Assembly (NCBI GenBank): GCA_001821015.1
Contig: MHRQ01000020.1
Location: 27,151 to 91,150 of the forward strand
DNA length: 64,000 bases
Direction: 5' to 3'
DNA from: Candidatus Taylorbacteria bacterium RIFCSPHIGHO2_02_FULL_46_13
GTDB lineage: Bacteria; Patescibacteriota; Minisyncoccia; Phycocordibacterales; DSPV01
The position numbers and the translations under genes are program-made. Positions within the stretch are counted from its first letter, which is position 1, and every line of letters starts with the position of its first letter. The notes under the pieces were generated by a model that did not search any database, was not told the DNA's origin, and saw only the letters and a program-made list of their open reading frames with translations. Of the stretch, positions 1 to 6,800 are shown piece by piece.

Positions 1-1
1 T

Positions 2-172
2 CCAGTTGGAGATGCAGTCTGTGTTGCTTCAGGCTTACATGAGCTTTTGGCTGATGTAGCAGTACGGCGCGCGTATGGGGCTGCACTCAAAGCAGTTGCA
101 AAGAAACATTTTATTCCGGAGGAAGAGTACTGGAAGTTATATCGCACGCACATTGAGCGTTGCATACGTTAA
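2..172 (+). CDS. Glycosyltransferase, C-terminal fragment (5' end outside window)
   Basis: The frame is open from the window edge to a TAA at 170-172 and encodes 56 residues. The tail reads like the closing helices of a GT-B glycosyltransferase: an LHELLADV segment, then a helix with AYGAAL and AKKHF, then a basic end. No catalytic residues fall inside the window, so the family is inferred only from this tail. A GtrA-like gene starts 6 bp after the stop, which suggests co-transcription in a glycan operon entering from the left. Confidence 0.5.
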   Translation, partial: PVGDAVCVASGLHELLADVAVRRAYGAALKAVAKKHFIPEEEYWKLYRTHIERCIR

Positions 173-178
173 CAGTCT

Positions 179-646
179 ATGATTAGTGTGTATAAAAAAC
201 TAAAGGAGCTATGGTGGAGAAGCGTCAAAGCAATACACCCCGCGCTCTTTGAACTCACGTTTCGTTTTCGTATGTACCTTAAGTACGTCATCGCGGGTGG
301 CAGTGCAGCAGTGGTGAATCTTTCCTCCCTCGCCATTTTTGTAGAGTTGTTTCGTTTATATTATTTACCTGCGTCGGTGCTTGCGTTTTGTCTCGGATTG
401 ATTGCAAGTTTCTTCCTGCAGAAGTTTTTCACGTTTGGTCATACGGATATGATCGTGGTGCGCCGTCAGTTCGTCATGTATGTATGCATCGCCGCTGGCA
501 ACCTTTTGTTGAATACACTCCTCGTGTACCTGTTTGTTGATGTTTTCAGAATTTGGTACCTTTTCTCACAAGTACTCGCCGGTATCTTAATCGCTATAGA
601 AAGTTTTGTTTTCTATCGTCGATATGTGTTCACTCGAAGAGGGTAA
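179..646 (+). CDS. GtrA-like membrane protein
   Basis: This 155-residue protein has four hydrophobic segments at about residues 32-52, 60-82, 95-115 and 125-147 and a basic N-terminal tail. That is the usual size and layout of the GtrA/DPMS family (PF04138). Family members are thought to help move or present polyprenyl-linked sugars across the membrane for cell-surface glycan modification. It starts 6 bp after an upstream glycosyltransferase fragment and precedes another glycosyltransferase. The hydrophobic pattern and the GGSAAVVNL and FFLQKFFTF regions support the assignment; the sugar handled is unknown. Confidence 0.8.
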   Translation: MISVYKKLKELWWRSVKAIHPALFELTFRFRMYLKYVIAGGSAAVVNLSSLAIFVELFRLYYLPASVLAFCLGLIASFFLQKFFTFGHTDMIVVRRQFVMYVCIAAGNLLLNTLLVYLFVDVFRIWYLFSQVLAGILIAIESFVFYRRYVFTRRG

Positions 647-717
647 TACAATTAATTTAAAAGATGGGAATTATCGTGTTTTTGCACAGCATCAGGTTTA
701 ATTTTTCAGAGCAGGTT

Positions 718-837
718 CCGTTAGAAGCCATAAAAATCAATAGTAATCAATAATATTGCATGATAGAGTGTCAAATAATGGATGATGTAAGTGTACCTTC
801 AAGCAGAAACGGTGTATCTGTTTTCTGCTTCTAACGG
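718..837 (+). repeat. Inverted-repeat element, copy 1 (CCGTTAGA family)
   Basis: The arms at 718-728 and 827-837 are perfect 11-bp inverted repeats (CCGTTAGAAGC and its complement). The downstream arm ends one base before the ATG of the glycosyltransferase at 839. The 98 bp between the arms is AT-rich, holds an inner inverted repeat (about 802-829), and has a TTGACA hexamer at 769-774 on the minus strand. The core CCGTTAGA recurs at 8341-8491 and 47358-47488. Confidence 0.6.
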
Positions 838-838
838 C

Positions 839-1879
839 ATGAAATTGCTTTTTATTACTCAAGTGATTGATAAGAACGATACCGTGCTCGGTTTTGTGCA
901 CCGGTGGCTCGTTGAATTTTCTAAGCATTTTGAACACATCACGGTCATCTGTTTGCAGATGGGGAAGTACGATGTACCAAAAAATGTGTCGGTGTTCTCG
1001 CTTGGAAAAGAAGCTGGCGTCTCGCGAGCAACATATGTCAGCAATTTTTACCGCATCGCGTTTCGCGAGCGGAAAAACTACGATGCGGTTTTGGTGCACA
1101 TGAATCAGGAGTATATTTTGCTCGCTGGTGTCATCTGGAAACTGTTAGGCAAGCGGGTATATATGTGGCGTAACCATTACTCAGGCTCGTTTCTTACCGA
1201 TATTGCCGCCTCATTTTGCACGAAAGTATTCTGTACATCACGTTCATCATATACCGCAAAAATCAAGAAGACGGTCGTTATGCCGGTGGGCATTGATGTA
1301 GAGGTATACAAGTCGCATTCAGAAATCACACGTCTCCCACACTCAATCCTGTTTCTAGCCCGTGTGGCCCCCTCAAAACGGCCCCATATCTTGCTTGAAG
1401 CACTTGGAGAACTACATAAACGAGGCCTTAATTTCAAGGCGAATCTCTATGGCTCGCCAGCGCCACAGGACGTGGCATATCTAGAAGGTTTGAAGAAGCG
1501 ACTTCTGGAGCTCTCTCTTGCGGACAAAGCGCACTTTCTGCCTGGTTTGCCCTACACAGAAGGCCCCAAGGTGTACAGCGCGCATGAAATATTTGTAAAT
1601 CTTTCGCCATCCGGTATGTACGACAAGACGATTTTTGAAGCGGCGGCGTGCGAGACTCTGGTACTTGCTTCAAGTCTTGATTTTGCCAAACTGGTTAACC
1701 CACGCTTTACTTTCCCGCAAGACGATATACAAGCGCTTTCTGCAAAGCTTGAAGTACTCCTTTCCCTTTCTCGTGAAGCACGAGCTCGGCTAGGCAAAGA
1801 AATACGTGCACTTGCAATAGAGAAGCACAGCCTCAAAGCACTTGGCCATCGGATTAAAGAAGAATTAACTACTTGGTAA
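839..1879 (+). CDS. Glycosyltransferase family 4 (group 1)
   Basis: This 346-residue GT-B enzyme transfers a sugar from an activated donor during cytoplasmic glycan assembly. The donor-binding half contains ILFLARVAPSKRP, a typical strand-loop after the domain linker. It also has an acidic-motif region, SPSGMYDKTIFEAAACE, corresponding to the E-x7-E donor site of group-1 enzymes. The frame also opens at a GTG at 791, but that adds 16 residues encoded by an inverted-repeat arm. The ATG at 839 gives MKLLFITQV, a normal GT4 first strand, so I chose it. The donor and acceptor cannot be told. Confidence 0.85.
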   Translation: MKLLFITQVIDKNDTVLGFVHRWLVEFSKHFEHITVICLQMGKYDVPKNVSVFSLGKEAGVSRATYVSNFYRIAFRERKNYDAVLVHMNQEYILLAGVIWKLLGKRVYMWRNHYSGSFLTDIAASFCTKVFCTSRSSYTAKIKKTVVMPVGIDVEVYKSHSEITRLPHSILFLARVAPSKRPHILLEALGELHKRGLNFKANLYGSPAPQDVAYLEGLKKRLLELSLADKAHFLPGLPYTEGPKVYSAHEIFVNLSPSGMYDKTIFEAAACETLVLASSLDFAKLVNPRFTFPQDDIQALSAKLEVLLSLSREARARLGKEIRALAIEKHSLKALGHRIKEELTTW

Positions 1880-1890
1880 TTTTTTAATTC

Positions 1891-2020
1891 CTTCTATTCC
1901 CCGCCCCTTGGGGCGGGGAACCTTGTAGGAAAGTTTGAAAACCCTTGGTTTTCAAGACTCCTGATTTAGAGGCGGAGCCTCCTGACGATACCCCGTCCGC
2001 TTGCGGCAGGGAGTTTCATT
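1891..2020 (+). repeat. 130-bp structured dispersed repeat, copy A1
   Basis: The sequence recurs at 29921-30051 with few differences and in the same orientation. It contains nested hairpins: a GC-rich one (CCCCGCCCC TT GGGGCGGGG, about 1899-1918), GAAAACC-CTT-GGTTTTC, and AGGCGGAGCCT. Both copies lie shortly after the stop of a plus-strand gene. The single-base differences preserve the stems or fall in loops, which fits a structured element or RNA. Its function is unknown. Confidence 0.6.
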
Positions 2021-2037
2021 AAATCAAAATAATCCAT

Positions 2038-2079
2038 CCCATTCATTCCAATATTCTTAAGAATATTGGAATGAATGGG
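2038..2079. promoter_or_regulatory. 42-bp perfect palindrome upstream of arsR-type gene
   Basis: Every base pairs with its partner around a centre at 2058/2059 (core TTCTTAAGAA, flanks ending CCC/GGG). It ends 25 bp before the ATG of the ArsR-like regulator. Related palindromes with the same core lie at 2342-2369 and 2714-2751. Dimeric ArsR proteins bind inverted repeats, so an autoregulatory operator is a reasonable inference. A mobile palindromic repeat is the alternative. Confidence 0.55.
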
Positions 2080-2104
2080 GAGATGTGGTAGACTTGAGAA
2101 TACA

Positions 2105-2371
2105 ATGAATTTCAAAAAACTAGAACGCATTGCCAAAGGATTTGCAAACCATAGACGTTTAGCAATCCTTGATTTGCTCCACAGTCAGCCCGAGCTTTCC
2201 GTGGATGAGATAGCCTCCTCGCTTAACGTCAATTTCAAAACGGCGTCCGAACATATACGTCGGCTCGCGCAGGCGGGGTTAGTTTTGAAACGATACGAGG
2301 GAAATTTTGTGCGGCACAAAGTTAGTCCGCAAGGGTTGAGCATTCTCAAATTCTTAAGAATATTAGAATAG
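2105..2371 (+). CDS. ArsR-like winged-helix transcriptional regulator
   Basis: This 88-residue protein is a single winged-helix domain. RRLAILDLL forms helix 1-2, SVDEIASSLNVNFKTASEHIRRLAQAGLV is the helix-turn-helix with its recognition helix, and VLKRYEGNFVRHKVS is the wing. This is the ArsR/MarR-type fold that represses its own operon by binding inverted repeats. No cysteine metal-sensing motif is visible, so the signal is unknown. An ATG at 2075 would also be in frame, but it lies inside the perfect palindrome and adds ten unlikely residues, so the start at 2105 is preferred. The gene's last codons form an imperfect copy of the palindrome. Confidence 0.8.
   Translation: MNFKKLERIAKGFANHRRLAILDLLHSQPELSVDEIASSLNVNFKTASEHIRRLAQAGLVLKRYEGNFVRHKVSPQGLSILKFLRILE
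2342..2369. repeat. Imperfect palindrome with TTCTTAAGAA core
   Basis: A 28-bp inverted repeat with two mismatched pairs covers the final codons of the ArsR-like gene. It shares the TTCTTAAGAA centre with the larger palindromes at 2038-2079 and 2714-2751. Confidence 0.5.
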
Positions 2372-2384
2372 AAATACGTTTGAT

Positions 2385-3254
2385 ATGTGTGTGGCAGTAC
2401 AGAACAGTCAAAAAATTCCTTGCACGCTTGCGCTATTGACCCGAAACAGCGCTCTTACGTTGGCGCGTGCGCTTGAATCGGCCAAGGATTTTGCGGAGAT
2501 CATTGTCTGTGATGGGGGAAGCACTGACGGCACGCTTGCTATCGCGCGAGCCTTTGGCGCGCGCATCATTGCGCAAGACGCACGTTTCAAAGACACTTCG
2601 GGGCGTATTATTGATTTTGCAGGTGTACGCAATCAGACGCTTAAAGCTGCCATCTACGATTGGTTTTTTTATTTAGACTCTGATGAGCTGATGACTTCGG
2701 GACTTGCTGGAGAGATTCATTCCCATATTCTTAAGAATATGGGAATGAATCATTCAGGTGGGGGTAATGGGGGAGATGGTGGCGTGGGAGAGGGGAGGAG
2801 GGCTTCGTGTTGGTGGGTGGATAGGAAGTACATGATAGATGACAAAACCATTGATTGTGCGGCGACATATCCAACGAGGCAAATGCGATTTTTCCATAGA
2901 GATACGGTGACGGAATTTATTAAGCCAATTCACGAGCGCATTAATCCTAAGTCTGATGCCCTGATAAAGACCACCGAGAACTTTATGTTGGTGCCGATAA
3001 GTCCTGACCCGCGCGTTTGGCGGGATAAATGGAAGCACTACATTGAGCTTGAGATAGCACGTCGCGGTAAAATCTCATTTTGGGATTGGGTAGACGTTTG
3101 CATGGAGAACGCTAAAATCTCTTTTCTCTATGCGTTTCGCCTCGTGCGTAATGCTATCTTTTACTCTGGCACCAAAATGCCTTTAGCTTTGGAATGGGAG
3201 CGACACGTGTATCACTGGAATCTCTGTAAAGCGTTATGGAGTAATACAAGGTGA
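2385..3254 (+). CDS. Glycosyltransferase family 2 with repeat-derived insertion
   Basis: This 289-residue GT-A fold enzyme resembles the WaaE/KdtX-type family 2 transferases. IIVCDGGSTDGT is the nucleotide-binding segment and FFYLDSDELM carries the DxD-type metal-binding acids. C-terminal regions with RQMRFFHRD and a KW-rich helix are also typical. It starts 13 bp after the ArsR-like gene and may be controlled by it. Between about residues 110 and 144 there is a segment containing HSHILKNMGMNH followed by a glycine-rich stretch. This does not look like family sequence, and its first part is encoded by the 38-bp palindrome at 2714-2751. Confidence 0.85.
   Translation: MCVAVQNSQKIPCTLALLTRNSALTLARALESAKDFAEIIVCDGGSTDGTLAIARAFGARIIAQDARFKDTSGRIIDFAGVRNQTLKAAIYDWFFYLDSDELMTSGLAGEIHSHILKNMGMNHSGGGNGGDGGVGEGRRASCWWVDRKYMIDDKTIDCAATYPTRQMRFFHRDTVTEFIKPIHERINPKSDALIKTTENFMLVPISPDPRVWRDKWKHYIELEIARRGKISFWDWVDVCMENAKISFLYAFRLVRNAIFYSGTKMPLALEWERHVYHWNLCKALWSNTR
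2714..2751. repeat. 38-bp perfect palindrome inside a glycosyltransferase gene
   Basis: A perfect inverted repeat with the TTCTTAAGAA core lies entirely within coding sequence. It differs from the 2038-2079 palindrome by a compensated base change in each arm (CCAATATT versus CCCATATT, mirrored on the other side), so pairing is preserved. Confidence 0.7.
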
Positions 3255-3308
3255 TTTGTGTCGGATTCCGAGTTTTGTAGTAGAATTGAGGAGTTGATAA
3301 AGTAATTT

Positions 3309-3896
3309 ATGACAAAGAAAAAGAAACAAATATCACAGAAAGATTTACTTGTCGAGTTCTATACTAATAATCCAAAAAGGGATATTCCTCATCCGGAAGT
3401 TGTTGATTGGGTAACAAAAGAATTTAAGAAAAGAACGGGCAAGGTCTTTCGTGACCCAGATCGCGGAATTAGAAAGTTGTACCAAGATGGCTTTTTAATA
3501 CAAATTGCAAAAGGCATTTATCACTACGATCTAGATCATATTCAAAATAGAAACCTCGAGAATTTTGATGCAAAAATGAAGCAAGAAATTTTTGAGCGAG
3601 ACGGGTATAAATGTGTTATTTGTGGACGAGGACCAAAAGAAGGAATGGAAATTCAAGCAGATCATGTAAAGCCAAAGGATAAAGGAGGAAAAGCTACTCT
3701 AGAAAACGGACAGACGCTTTGCTCACAACATAATTTCTTAAAGAAAAATTTAGGGCAAACAACTCTTGGGAAAAGGTATTTTTTAATATTGCAAAAAAGT
3801 GCTATTAAAGCCAATGATAAAAATCTAATTGAGTTTTGTGAAGAAGTGCTGAAACTATTTGATAAATACAGGATAGACACCCATATAAAATATTAA
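3309..3896 (+). CDS. HNH endonuclease, probable restriction enzyme
   Basis: This 195-residue protein has an N-terminal winged-helix-like region (residues 10-75) and a C-terminal HNH nuclease. The nuclease has C102-x2-C105, H119 in QADHVKPKDKGG, N133, C138 and H141. That is a zinc-supported beta-beta-alpha-metal site that cuts DNA. Its 3' end overlaps by 4 bp the 3' end of a convergent LexA-DNA methyltransferase gene. The two would form a type II-like restriction-modification pair: the nuclease cuts the unmodified site and the partner methylates it. The region is visibly more AT-rich than the flanking sugar genes, which suggests horizontal transfer. The recognition site is unknown. Confidence 0.8.
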   Translation: MTKKKKQISQKDLLVEFYTNNPKRDIPHPEVVDWVTKEFKKRTGKVFRDPDRGIRKLYQDGFLIQIAKGIYHYDLDHIQNRNLENFDAKMKQEIFERDGYKCVICGRGPKEGMEIQADHVKPKDKGGKATLENGQTLCSQHNFLKKNLGQTTLGKRYFLILQKSAIKANDKNLIEFCEEVLKLFDKYRIDTHIKY

Positions 3897-5251
3897 ACCA
3901 GAAGTTTCTTTTGGCTACCCTCGTTTTCTACTCTGTCTTTTGCTACCTTGCAATATTGAGGTGAAATATCTATATGAACAAAATTTCTCTCTGTTCTTTT
4001 TGCTATTGTTGCTACAGTACCGGTGCCGCCAAACATATCAAGAACATTGTTAGCTTTGTAAGAATAGAATTTCATTAGACGATATATTAATTCTTCTGGG
4101 AATGGTGCAGGGTGCCCCTTTCTTTGCGTCTCTGGTTGTATCTTCCAAAAACCATCAGAAAATTTCATAAATTCCTCTTTTGTAATATCTGCCATCTTTG
4201 GGTCACCATCTAAACGGTTATCTCCTTTAGTAAAGATCAATACATATTCCCATGAGGGCACAATGTGTGGATTAGCTGGGCTTTTAAAGCTCCCCCAAGC
4301 CGTTCGTTTAAGCATTGTTTGTTTGTACCATAGAATCTCCGTACGGAATTTCATATCAATTTTTTTCATCTGTTCTATATAATCGTGGTGAATTGCTACG
4401 AAATCTCTTATCCCAGTTGGAGCTATGTTGATTGCAAAACGTCCACCATTGACAAGGACTCTTTTTGTTTCAATCCAGACTTTATTTAGCCATGCAAGAT
4501 ATTCCTCATGGCTCATTTTGTCATTGTGGTTATCATAGTCCTTGCCCACGTTATACGGAGGAGAAGTTACAGCAAAATGTATTGAATTGTCTGGAATTTT
4601 TTTAATCATTTCCAAAACATCTCCACAGAGGAACTGGTTAAATTTAAAATTATCCTTTCCTTCTTGTTCTTCTAGATTTCTGAATGTACTTACAACTTTA
4701 CCTTGAATAGTTACCTCCTTAAAATAGAAGGGTTTTAATTTAGGATTTGCTGGTTGCAATTTGATTCTATTTTTTTCCTTGTAAATCTTTTTAAGTGTAA
4801 CTTCGTTGTCATTTATCAAGGCCACGGCTGTTTCTCCGTTTTCAACAGTGTTTTGTTTTCTAACGACGACGGTGTCTCCATCAAAGATACCTTCGTCGAT
4901 CATACTGTCTCCCGAAACTTTTAGGGCGTAATGCTCCCCTGAACTCGACAACAGATTTTTGGGAACATCAACCGTTTCATGTGTTTCGATAGCTTCAATA
5001 GGTTGACCGGCGGCGATGTATCCTCGTAATGGAATGGTAACTGTTAAATCTCTCGTCTCAATACTTCTTGGTTTACCCTCGTGTCGTTTAAGGTAACCAT
5101 GCTCCTCAAGGTCTTTAAGGTGATGATGGACTGTCGATACAGAAGAAAGACCAGTTTTCTTTTTTATCTCTTCAAGTGAAGGGGCAAAACCGTTCTTGTT
5201 GGTGTAATGATTGACGAAGTCTAAGATTTGTTTTTTTCTTTTTCCTAGCAC
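3893..5251 (-). CDS. LexA repressor fused to a beta-class DNA methyltransferase
   Basis: One uninterrupted 452-residue frame encodes two complete proteins. Residues 1-192 are a full LexA. The winged HTH spans about 1-65. The Ala81-Gly82 bond in GYIAAGQP matches the self-cleavage site. Ser116 (SGDSM) and Lys154 (VTLKK) match the protease dyad. Residues 200-452 are an amino-methyltransferase with TSPPYN (229-234, motif IV) before DMFGGTGTV (405-413, the SAM motif), the beta-class order seen in N4-cytosine and N6-adenine enzymes. DNA damage sensed through RecA could therefore cut the DNA-binding domain from the methylase. The gene converges on an HNH nuclease gene. I infer a restriction-modification system under SOS-type control. 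Confidence 0.85.
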   Translation of the reverse strand: MLGKRKKQILDFVNHYTNKNGFAPSLEEIKKKTGLSSVSTVHHHLKDLEEHGYLKRHEGKPRSIETRDLTVTIPLRGYIAAGQPIEAIETHETVDVPKNLLSSSGEHYALKVSGDSMIDEGIFDGDTVVVRKQNTVENGETAVALINDNEVTLKKIYKEKNRIKLQPANPKLKPFYFKEVTIQGKVVSTFRNLEEQEGKDNFKFNQFLCGDVLEMIKKIPDNSIHFAVTSPPYNVGKDYDNHNDKMSHEEYLAWLNKVWIETKRVLVNGGRFAINIAPTGIRDFVAIHHDYIEQMKKIDMKFRTEILWYKQTMLKRTAWGSFKSPANPHIVPSWEYVLIFTKGDNRLDGDPKMADITKEEFMKFSDGFWKIQPETQRKGHPAPFPEELIYRLMKFYSYKANNVLDMFGGTGTVATIAKRTERNFVHIDISPQYCKVAKDRVENEGSQKKLLV

Positions 5252-5280
5252 GTTTCTATTCTTGACTTATTATTCGCAAA

Positions 5281-5295
5281 GCTGATAATTACAGC
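5281..5295. promoter_or_regulatory. Small inverted repeat near the lexA-methyltransferase start site
   Basis: GCTG-ATAATTA-CAGC is an inverted repeat overlapping the predicted -10/start region of the minus-strand promoter. LexA boxes in several phyla are short CTG...CAG inverted repeats, but the spacing here differs from the E. coli site. It is only a candidate operator for the fused LexA domain. Confidence 0.25.
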
Positions 5296-5323
5296 ATATA
5301 CGAAAAAAGTAGAAAGTCCACAA
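5295..5323 (-). promoter_or_regulatory. Candidate promoter of the lexA-methyltransferase gene
   Basis: On the minus strand TTGTGG (5323-5318) is followed by a 17-bp spacer and TATATG (5300-5295), about 44 bp before the start codon. The -35 is only a partial match to consensus. Confidence 0.35.
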
Positions 5324-5350
5324 GCGACTTATCCACACATTTTCTTTTCT

Positions 5351-5396
5351 AGAATCAATTACCCTGCGGTTTTCTTGCCGCAGGGTAATTGATTCT
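5351..5396. repeat. 46-bp hairpin with 19-bp perfect arms
   Basis: Arms 5351-5369 and 5378-5396 are perfectly complementary with an 8-base loop. It lies in the 178-bp gap upstream of the lexA-methyltransferase gene. No T-run follows on either strand, so it is not a classical terminator. It could be a regulator site, a transfer scar or a modification/cleavage-related element. Confidence 0.6.
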
Positions 5397-5429
5397 GGTC
5401 ACCGCCTATTATTTGTAACTTTTGTAACT

Positions 5430-5633
5430 ATGAAGATCGCTTACGATAAAATTGCGGATGCCGAGGTAGTCTACGGCAAGGCGAGGCCTTGCCGTGAAGA
5501 TATGTTTACCCATAGAGCGTATTTCCGCACACTTGGGTTAGAACGATTTTTACTCCGTCTAGACAACTCTGACTTTTGGCACTGGGATGATGAATTTAAC
5601 GCCTGCTTTACGAAGGGGCTTTTCTTTTTTTAG
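5430..5633 (+). CDS. Possible small hypothetical protein, doubtful
   Basis: A 67-residue frame starts MKIAYDKIADAE, which faintly recalls the opening of DUF2283 proteins (MKI-x-YD-x-x-ADA). The remainder does not match that family, and the last 75 bases overlap the 3' end of the convergent C-methyltransferase gene, whose C-terminus looks normal. It may be a decayed fragment or not a gene at all. No ribosome-binding site is evident. Confidence 0.2.
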   Translation: MKIAYDKIADAEVVYGKARPCREDMFTHRAYFRTLGLERFLLRLDNSDFWHWDDEFNACFTKGLFFF

Positions 5634-6800
5634 AATAAAATTAGCGTAATTCCAGGAAAGAAGCAGGATATAATCAGGGGGATTTTTCTTTAATGTATCA
5701 GGGTGTACGACAGGTATATGCGAGCCGGGGGTAAAGTGTTCTTGTTTGTTCGGAGTCGTGTCAGTGATGTACGAAAGTATTTTCGGTCCAATACCAAAGT
5801 AATTGAGTAGAGTGTTGCTTTTGGCAGGGGCTCCGTAGCCCACAATGTGTTTATCGGCTTTGCGAAGTTTAGAAAGAAGTTTTTGCACAACTTTTTTATT
5901 TTGCCGTGTGTTTTTTGCGAACTGGCGGTAGGTTTTTATTTTATGTAATCCTAGCTTTTTCTCGCGCGTTAGGATTTTCTTTACGCGCGTATTCGGTGTT
6001 CCCGTTTTAGACATGAATACTCGCAAGGATTGGCCGTGTATGGGTACCAACTCTGCGTCTGTTACTACGAGTCCAAATTGTTTGGCGAGGGCAGAAAGTG
6101 CATGCAGAGAATAGTAGCAAAGGTGTTCGTGGTAGATTTGGTCAAAACCTCCATCACCAATCAAGTTGCCCACCCAATGGGATTCGGATATAAATACTCC
6201 CTTCGGTTCCAGAAGTTTGGTAACACCGCGCATGACGTCGTGGATGTCGTCTATGTGTGCGAACACGTTGTTGGCGAGAACCACCTTCGCTTTTCCGTAA
6301 TGCATCCAGATGTCTTTAGCCGTTTTTTCGGTAAAAAAGGCTACTTTTGTTTCTACTCCATTTTTCTTTGCAATCGTCGCTACATTTTTCGCGGGGTCAA
6401 CACCAAGTACCCGACATTTATTTTTGAGTGCCAAGAGCAGTCCTCCGTCGTTTGAACCAAATTCAATTACCAGATCATGCTTGGATTTGATGTAGCGACT
6501 TGCAATTAACTTCGCCTCATCCTTGAAATGTTCTACGAGGGGGGCGCTTGCACTGGTGAGGTAATAATAGTTTGCAAAAAGAAGATTTGGATTTACTACA
6601 TGGGCGAGCGAGAGTAACGAGCAATTCGGGCAAAATTGTATCGCAAGCGGGAATTTCCGCTCCGGTTTCTTTGTTTGCCCCCGAGTTAAAAACGAGTTGG
6701 CAGGAGCCATTGTGCCAAGCGAGAGTATAGGTGTCAGTCTCTTTGACAAACAGATGCGGCAGGTGTTTTTGCGCGTATATCCTTTGGAGTTAGCCAGCAT
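5559..6800 (-). CDS. NDP-hexose C-methyltransferase
   Basis: This 413-residue protein matches the three-part layout of TylC3/TcaB9-type sugar C-methyltransferases. It has an N-terminal zinc knuckle (C14-x2-C17 and C57-x2-C60), a SAM-binding Rossmann core (VIEFGSNDGG, residues 111-120), and a C-terminal domain with YGAPAKSNTLLNYF. IYHEHLCYYS carries the catalytic histidine region. Family members add a methyl to C3 of a 4-keto NDP-deoxysugar. It overlaps the upstream rmlD-like gene by 11 bp, so it ends a dTDP-sugar operon (rmlB, rmlA, rmlD-like, this gene). I infer a branched, C-methylated deoxysugar rather than plain rhamnose. Confidence 0.85.
   Translation of the reverse strand: MLANSKGYTRKNTCRICLSKRLTPILSLGTMAPANSFLTRGQTKKPERKFPLAIQFCPNCSLLSLAHVVNPNLLFANYYYLTSASAPLVEHFKDEAKLIASRYIKSKHDLVIEFGSNDGGLLLALKNKCRVLGVDPAKNVATIAKKNGVETKVAFFTEKTAKDIWMHYGKAKVVLANNVFAHIDDIHDVMRGVTKLLEPKGVFISESHWVGNLIGDGGFDQIYHEHLCYYSLHALSALAKQFGLVVTDAELVPIHGQSLRVFMSKTGTPNTRVKKILTREKKLGLHKIKTYRQFAKNTRQNKKVVQKLLSKLRKADKHIVGYGAPAKSNTLLNYFGIGPKILSYITDTTPNKQEHFTPGSHIPVVHPDTLKKNPPDYILLLSWNYANFILKKEKPLRKAGVKFIIPVPKVRVV

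Noticed and set aside
5331..5341. DnaA-box-like TTATCCACA
   Set aside because: A single box (and one weak partner near 58238) without a cluster, AT-rich unwinding region or dnaA/dnaN neighbours does not support an origin.
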